The notes beneath the pieces were generated by a model that saw only the letters and a list, made by a program, of their open reading frames with translations, did no database searches and was not told the DNA's origin. A DNA stretch of 64,000 bases, from positions 2,976,001 to 3,040,000 of the forward strand of contig NZ_JAMOAO010000001.1 of assembly GCF_030555055.1 (NCBI RefSeq), read 5' to 3'. Made by a program: the position numbers and the translations under genes. The DNA comes from Nocardiopsis sp. YSL2 (GTDB lineage: Bacteria > Actinomycetota > Actinomycetes > Streptosporangiales > Streptosporangiaceae). This document shows positions 60,830 to 64,000 of the stretch, in pieces; positions within the stretch are counted from its first letter, which is position 1, and every line of letters starts with the position of its first letter.

Positions 60830-61675
60830 CTACAGATCTCTGCGGATGTCCGACAGCAGCTTCCGCAACATGTTCCCGCCGACCCCGGCCAACCGAAGCT
60901 GGTTGAAGATCGCCTCGTGGTCGTGCAGATCCTCAGCACTTTCGAGGAAGAGGTTACTCCGGTAGCTCTCCACATAAACGGTCGAGAGTCCGGACATGGG
61001 CAGCTTCAGGATCATGAAGGTCGGTACCACCATCCCGATGTGGGCTCCGGCGACATGCGGGATGACCTGGAGGGTGACCTTGGGATGCGCGGACAGGTCC
61101 AGCAGGTGCGTGAGCTGCGCACGCATGACGTCCGGACCCCCGACCTGCTGACGCACCGCGCTCTCGCCGAGGATCACCCACATGTCGGGCCCGTCCTCTG
61201 ACAGCACGCGACTGACGCGCTGTCGGCGAACCTCGATCTGCCGTTCGAGGTCGTCAGGGGTGACAGAGTTACTGACTCCCGTGATCACGGCGCGCGCGTA
61301 GTCCTCCGTCTGGAACAGACCCGTGACGACGGAACTCGTGTACGCCTCGATCTCCGAGGCGCTCGCTTCCAGCCCGATGAACGTCCCGTAGCGCTGTTGC
61401 AGGTCGTAGGACTGCCACCAACCCCGCTTGCCCGCTTGACGGCGAATCTGGATCAGGGCCTCGGCTTCTTGGGATGACAACTCGTAGTGCCTGGTGAGCT
61501 GCCGAAGCTCCTTCTCGCGAGGCACCCGTAGTGCGGCCTCCCAACGGCTCACGGTGGAGATGGTGACTTCGAGAATCCGGGCGACGTCGGTGATCGTGAG
61601 ACTGTGCCGCTCCCGGAGTCGCTGGAGCTCCCTGCCCAGTTGCCACTGGGCCACGGTGGGTGTGGTGATTGGCAT
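60830..61675 (-). CDS. XRE family regulator with DUF5753 domain
   Basis: A 281-residue protein. The HTH lies at about residues 12-66 (LGRELQRLRERHSLTITDVARILEVTISTVSRWE). The DUF5753 part shows RGWWQSYDLQQRYGTFIGLEASASEIEAY, VTGLFQTEDYARAVI and VYVESYRSNLFLE. A consensus promoter places the transcript start about 5 bases before the ATG, so translation is almost leaderless. Divergent from an anti-sigma-type ATPase gene, a frequent neighbour of these regulators. Confidence 0.93.
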   Translation of the reverse strand: MPITTPTVAQWQLGRELQRLRERHSLTITDVARILEVTISTVSRWEAALRVPREKELRQLTRHYELSSQEAEALIQIRRQAGKRGWWQSYDLQQRYGTFIGLEASASEIEAYTSSVVTGLFQTEDYARAVITGVSNSVTPDDLERQIEVRRQRVSRVLSEDGPDMWVILGESAVRQQVGGPDVMRAQLTHLLDLSAHPKVTLQVIPHVAGAHIGMVVPTFMILKLPMSGLSTVYVESYRSNLFLESAEDLHDHEAIFNQLRLAGVGGNMLRKLLSDIRRDL

Positions 61676-61686
61676 AAACGTCCCAT

Positions 61687-61715
61687 CTAATTAGAGTTGC
61701 CAGTTAGCCTTGCCA
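61687..61715 (-). promoter_or_regulatory. Promoter of the second XRE gene
   Basis: Minus strand TTGGCA, 17-base spacer, TAATTA. The -10 lies in the palindrome TCTAATTAGA (61685-61694), which could be an autoregulatory operator. Predicted start at about 61680, five bases before the ATG. Confidence 0.65.
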
Positions 61716-61793
61716 ATGAGATTACTCAGGGTCATACTCTAACTATGGCTGGTTCGCCCCGCTAGCACGGGAGTTCAGGGAGATCGACGTGCT

Positions 61794-61810
61794 GAGAACC
61801 GGCTGTTCTC
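61794..61810. promoter_or_regulatory. Dyad GAGAAC-N5-GTTCTC
   Basis: Perfect six-base half-sites about 110 bases upstream of the ATPase gene, in the divergent region. Possible operator. Confidence 0.4.
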
Positions 61811-61919
61811 GCTGGCAACGTGCCCTAAGACGAGGTGCGACGAAGCCCTGGCGGGTGCTGGTAACACCCCCAGGGCATGGTCGGCGGGTCAATTCGTGCA
61901 GAACTGAGGAGTCACCGAC

Positions 61920-62429
61920 ATGCCTGTTGTATCGCAGAGTCCGACGCCCGCCTACCCGGGGCGGCGCTGGGCAGCGCGCCTCTACCCCGGAAGGCCCGCG
62001 ATCGCGGCCCGCGTCCGCGCCGACATGCGTGCGGACCTCGCCGAACTCGTCGGGATCCCCGACGACCTGGTCGACAGCACCGCCCTGTGTGCGAGCGAGG
62101 CGTTCGCCAACGCCGTCGCCCACAGCAGGTCCGGGCGGCCCGACGGGACGGTGATGCGCATCCTGTCCACGCCTGTCGTCACCACCTGGGAGACCACGCT
62201 CCGGTTGTCCGTCATCGACGACGGGCCCGTGGACTCCCGGCCGATGATCCCCGCCCAGCGCACGGCTGAGGAGTGGGAGGAGGCCGAACGTGGCCGCGGC
62301 CTGCTGCTCATCGACCACCTGGCCACGGAGTGGGGCACCCAGCGCTGGTCCGGTACCGGCACGCACAGTGTCCTCGGCACCGTGATCTGGGCGGAGTTCA
62401 CCTATCCCACACTTCGGGAGACGGTATGA
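61920..62429 (+). CDS. HATPase-type ATP-binding protein (RsbW/anti-sigma-like)
   Basis: A 169-residue GHKL-fold protein. The N-box is LCASEAFANAVAHSRSGRP, the G1-type segment is LSVIDDGPVDSRP and the lid-region GRGLLLIDHLATEWG follows; the rest is the usual WxxEF end. Such small ATPases act as anti-sigma or partner-switching kinases and are among the commonest neighbours of XRE-DUF397 pairs. Stop overlaps the next start (ATGA). Confidence 0.9.
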   Translation: MPVVSQSPTPAYPGRRWAARLYPGRPAIAARVRADMRADLAELVGIPDDLVDSTALCASEAFANAVAHSRSGRPDGTVMRILSTPVVTTWETTLRLSVIDDGPVDSRPMIPAQRTAEEWEEAERGRGLLLIDHLATEWGTQRWSGTGTHSVLGTVIWAEFTYPTLRETV

Positions 62430-62953
62430 CGACGGCGACGTCCGCCCCGGCCTCCGGTATCGCCCCGGACATGCGCCGAGTTCTGAACGCGCCCAGGGGG
62501 CGGCGATTCAGCCGTCCCACGCTTCCCTCGCGTCCCTCGGCCGCTCCTGCGGCCCCGCTCGCTTCGCTGGGCCGGACCCCGAGGGAACGCGCGCTCCTGG
62601 CTCAGATGCCCGACACTCCTCGGCTGCGACACCGGCTCGTCCACGGCGACCTGCCCCTGTGGATGGCCGAGGCCGAGCCCGCGGAACCCCGCCTCCAAGG
62701 GGAGTCCCGCCCGCGCAGGGAGCCCGACCCCGCTTCCCGGCCAGGTGACGGACCCGCACCGGTACCCGAACCCGTGCGCATTCCCCGCCCCAGGCGCGAG
62801 CGCCCGCCGCTCCCGCGCCGCTCGGACCGCCCCCGCCGCCCGGCGAGCCACCGCAGGCCCCGCAGCCGCCCCGTCGGCTGGCCGTGGGTCGGCTACGCCC
62901 TCGCCACTGCGGCCGGTACCCTCGTCCAACCCTTCATCGCGCTACTGGGCTGA
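62426..62953 (+). CDS. Basic proline-rich protein with C-terminal membrane segment
   Basis: A 175-residue protein, coupled to the ATPase by ATGA. The middle is very rich in Arg and Pro (PRPRRERPPLPRRSDRPRR) and the last 22 residues (WPWVGYALATAAGTLVQPFIALLG) form one membrane segment, so it is a tail-anchored, disordered protein. Likely works with the coupled ATPase; no family recognised. Confidence 0.65.
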   Translation: MTTATSAPASGIAPDMRRVLNAPRGRRFSRPTLPSRPSAAPAAPLASLGRTPRERALLAQMPDTPRLRHRLVHGDLPLWMAEAEPAEPRLQGESRPRREPDPASRPGDGPAPVPEPVRIPRPRRERPPLPRRSDRPRRPASHRRPRSRPVGWPWVGYALATAAGTLVQPFIALLG

Positions 62954-63018
62954 CTGTGAGCCAGCGTGGAGGCCGCACCAGCGCGAGGTGTTCGGTGCGG
63001 CCCAAGCCAGTTCCCTGC

Positions 63019-63279
63019 TCAGTCGCCGAGAACCCGAGCCAACTTCTGCGCCAGCCGTTCCTGCGGAATCTCTGTGTGCGGATGCCAAGCGTGGCCCCCG
63101 ACCTCCTCGGCCTGGAGCTGAACGGACGACTCCTCGATCCGGTACAGGTAACGGAAGTCGAAGTGCCAGTGTTCGGGCTCGGCCTTCGCCGTGTTGGCTG
63201 GAATCCGGTGGATGTCCAGGTCGATCGGCCACGTCAAAGCCCAGAACGCCACACCGACTGCCGTGCAGGAAAACGGCAC
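63019..63279 (-). pseudogene. C-terminal fragment of a NUDIX hydrolase
   Basis: Eighty-six residues with DLDIHRIPANTAKAEPEHWHFDFRYLYRI and LQAEEVGGHAWHPHTEIPQERL, as in the C-terminal half of actinobacterial NUDIX hydrolases. The NUDIX box (GX5EX7REUXEEXGU) is missing and nothing matching is seen upstream in other frames, so it is a truncated remnant unless a very divergent start exists. Confidence 0.6.
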
Positions 63280-63364
63280 GAGTGCCGGGTCGGCCCGCAG
63301 AGCAATCTGCTGGTGCGGTCAGAATCCGGGCGCCCTCGCCTGCAGTGCTAGCCTCGCATGCACC

Positions 63365-63889
63365 ATGGCGGCAATAGGAAACGCGTCCGAATCCGACGAC
63401 CCCGCATGCGGCGCCTATCTGCCTCTGGAAGAGGCGGCATGGCTGTATCAGGCGGATCAGATGTGTCCGGAAGACCTGCCGATGACCGCTGCCCAGGCAA
63501 TCGCGGCGGGTGTAGACACCCCCGCCCTGTGCGAGCTTGCCGGTCTGCCACGCCTTGCCGATCCTCGGTACATCCGCGACGCGTTTGAGCAGGCTCTCGC
63601 AGAATCGGGGATCGCGATACCCGATCACCACTTGGCCCGACGGTATGCGCTGCGAAGGCTGGCCACGAGATTCATCGCCGGGGAGGTAGCCCTCGCCGAA
63701 TCGGCATCGGACGAGTGGTCGCAGGTAGAGGTCGAGACCGCTGAAGAGAGAGCATTCCTGGCGCTCCTCCCGCCATGCGCGTGTTGCATCGAGTACACAC
63801 TGGGGCTTGAGGAGGCGGTGTGGGAAGCGCAGCTGCGGATCGCGGCCCGTGCCTTGGTCTCGAGCCGTACCGTCGGGCCGGGCCTTTGA
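63365..63889 (+). CDS. Conserved hypothetical protein, 174 aa
   Basis: Starts at ATG 63365 (MAAIGNASESDD); no SD is visible. A helical protein with EEAAWLYQADQMCPEDLPMTAAQAIAAGVDTPALCELAGLPR, a segment that I recognise from actinobacterial hypotheticals, and a C-terminal LLPPCACCIEYTLGLEEAVWEAQLRIAARAL with three clustered cysteines (CACC). Function unknown. The longer open frame upstream has no coding character. Confidence 0.65.
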   Translation: MAAIGNASESDDPACGAYLPLEEAAWLYQADQMCPEDLPMTAAQAIAAGVDTPALCELAGLPRLADPRYIRDAFEQALAESGIAIPDHHLARRYALRRLATRFIAGEVALAESASDEWSQVEVETAEERAFLALLPPCACCIEYTLGLEEAVWEAQLRIAARALVSSRTVGPGL

Positions 63890-63938
63890 CGAGTGACATC
63901 AGCCAAGCGGCGCGGACCGGCTCGGTACAAGCATCGAC

Positions 63939-64000
63939 GTGGCCCGCCTCACCCGGGAGACGGTCGCCATCGCCGTGGTCGGTGCCGTACTGGCGATCCT
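63939..64000 (+). CDS. Start of an unknown gene cut by the right edge
   Basis: GTG 63939 opens 20 codons (VARLTRETVAIAVVGAVLAIL) that run off the window without a stop. The hydrophobic stretch from VAIAVVG suggests an N-terminal membrane segment. Too short to identify. Confidence 0.35.
   Translation, partial: MARLTRETVAIAVVGAVLAI

Overview
The window is high-GC actinomycete chromosome with many GTG/TTG starts, ATGA/GTGA gene overlaps, XRE-DUF397 regulator pairs, an F420-type oxidoreductase, a Thermobifida-like cutinase and a perfect 14-bp CelR/CebR box. Together these suggest a Nocardiopsis-like member of the Nocardiopsaceae. This is inferred from gene content; no rRNA or tRNA is visible.

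Layout. (1) 1-3390: an XRE (DUF5753) regulator with its DUF397 partner on the plus strand, divergent from a minus-strand chain of small coupled genes, one only 48 codons long. (2) 3531-5883: a DUF732 protein and a phytoene-desaturase-like oxidoreductase. (3) 6020-22520: the most interesting region, a biosynthetic gene cluster read leftwards. It has an atypical LuxR response regulator followed by a near-continuous operon: FAAL, two large acyl-CoA-dehydrogenase-like proteins, ACP, KASIII-like enzyme, ATP-grasp ligase, PLP decarboxylase, second ACP, degenerate ketosynthase-like protein, ACAD C-terminal-like protein, a third ACAD, MATE exporter and stand-alone condensation domain. ATP-grasp + ACP + decarboxylase resembles the butirosin side-chain trio BtrJ/BtrI/BtrK. 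I infer a carrier-bound amino acid, decarboxylated on its ACP, joined to a desaturated fatty acyl chain. The regulator gene has a consensus promoter, a CelR/CebR operator just downstream, and a long leader with two terminator-like hairpins and a leader ORF that overlaps its start codon.

(4) 23013-34237: a small zinc-ribbon protein, PutP-type symporter behind two palindromes, glycolipid-binding protein, NadE, acyltransferase-3 protein, alpha/beta hydrolase, a 163-bp MITE-like element, a KefB-type antiporter with a UBP zinc finger, and a coupled sugar isomerase/PfkB kinase pair. (5) 34694-42807: a large LuxR (LAL) regulator and a five-gene branched-chain amino-acid-type ABC transporter behind a 32-bp operator-like palindrome. 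(6) 43500-44820: a lower-GC scar with a YezG-like immunity gene, broken toxin-like sequence and a truncated DUF6177 gene. (7) 44892-50991: secreted PET-hydrolase-type cutinase, ChaB protein, large catalase, F420-dependent oxidoreductase and a P450 lacking the ExxR motif. (8) 51412-59094: a five-gene SWIM / DUF5691 / MoxR / DUF5682 / VWA operon. (9) 59148-64000: a membrane protein, a second XRE-DUF397 pair, an anti-sigma-type ATPase, a basic membrane-anchored protein, a NUDIX remnant, a conserved hypothetical and the start of a gene cut by the window edge.

Functional assignments rest on motif and family recognition by eye. Substrates in the cluster and all regulatory links are inferences.
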